64,000 bases of DNA from Paenibacillus rhizosphaerae (GTDB lineage: Bacteria; Bacillota; Bacilli; Paenibacillales; Paenibacillaceae), in contig NZ_JACHXJ010000002.1 in NCBI RefSeq assembly GCF_014192015.1, positions 186,001-250,000 of the forward strand, written 5' to 3'. Shown one piece after another: positions 63,787 to 64,000 of the stretch (position 1 is its first letter; each line of letters opens with the position of its first letter). The position numbers and the translations under genes were made by a program. The notes beneath the pieces are model-generated. The model saw only the letters and a program-made list of their open reading frames with translations. It was not told the origin of the DNA and did no database searches.

Positions 63787-64000
63787 ATGGATTGCCTGTT
63801 TTGCAAAATCGTTGAAGGGAGCATCCCTTCCCAGAAGGTTTTTGAAAATGATAAAATTCTGGTATTTCGTGACATTCAGCCGGCCGCGCCGGTGCACGTG
63901 CTAATTATCCCCAAAAAGCATATCGCCTCAATGAATGAGGTTCAGGAGGAGGATCTCCCGCTGATCGCCGAAATGCATCAGGTGGCCCAGCAGGTCGCCA
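63787..64000 (+). CDS. HIT-family (HinT/Hit-like) protein, 3'-truncated by window edge
   Basis: The first 71 codons are present: MDCLFCKIVEGSIPSQKVFE, then LVFRDIQPAAPVHVLIIPKK and HIASMNEVQ. The N-terminal CxxC (CLFC) and the DI-P-P-HVLIIPK block are diagnostic of HIT nucleotide-binding hydrolases. The catalytic His triad (HxHxH) would lie beyond the window. Members hydrolyse adenosine phosphoramidates and related nucleotides. AAGGAGG lies 10 nt before ATG 63787. It has its own sigma-A promoter. Confidence 0.93.
   Translation, partial: MDCLFCKIVEGSIPSQKVFENDKILVFRDIQPAAPVHVLIIPKKHIASMNEVQEEDLPLIAEMHQVAQQVA

Overview
The window looks like a chromosomal segment of a moderately GC-rich, endospore-forming, naturally transformable Firmicute, most likely Paenibacillus or a close relative. 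This rests on sporulation genes (gpr, spoIIP, yqxA-like), the comER/comEA-comEB-comEC late-competence cluster, a CIRCE-controlled hrcA heat-shock operon, AddAB rather than RecBCD, a leucine T-box, and consensus sigma-A promoters with strong AGGAGG ribosome sites. No rRNA, tRNA, CRISPR array, insertion sequence or prophage was seen.

Layout. 1-6.4 kb is an accessory stretch: the 3' end of an ABC sugar-binding lipoprotein gene, an SDR epimerase with a divergent MmyB-type regulator, an APH-like kinase, a degraded effector-domain remnant and a membrane-anchored AraC regulator. 6.5-18.1 kb is core: T-box-leuS, comER, comEA, comEB, comEC, a hidden 38-codon ORF, an ECF sigma/anti-sigma pair with an apparent autoregulatory promoter, and holA. 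18.2-24.2 kb interrupts the holA-rpsT neighbourhood familiar from Bacillus with a membrane-fused multicopper oxidase, a LysR regulator, a MurA paralogue whose catalytic Cys is Asp, and an MFS exporter. 24.4-31.1 kb is rpsT, gpr, spoIIP, yqxA, lepA, hemW. 31.1-43.7 kb holds a GNAT gene, then hrcA, an archaeal-type (group II-like, 'group III') chaperonin, grpE, dnaK, dnaJ, two small genes, prmA, an M50 protease, rsmE, mtaB and a Nudix hydrolase. 43.7-50.2 kb is mixed: a Na/Pi family transporter, an RlmI-like methyltransferase, two truncated pseudogenes facing each other across a terminator, a GNAT, a nucleotidyltransferase, and an SRPBCC-ArsR operon with two operators. 50.4-62.9 kb is recombination and repair: addB-addA and sbcD-sbcC. 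The window ends with a repeat-containing Sm-like/coat-like protein and the start of a HIT-family gene.

How the genes work together. The stress operon places an archaeal-type chaperonin under HrcA/CIRCE alongside the DnaK machine. The competence genes bring in DNA, while AddAB and SbcCD process ends and hairpins. gpr and spoIIP serve germination and engulfment. The most noteworthy items are the chaperonin inside the hsp70 operon, the Cys-to-Asp MurA paralogue with its divergent LysR regulator, the hidden small ORF beside the ECF sigma promoter, a promoter embedded in a terminator before hrcA, and the ArsR double operator.
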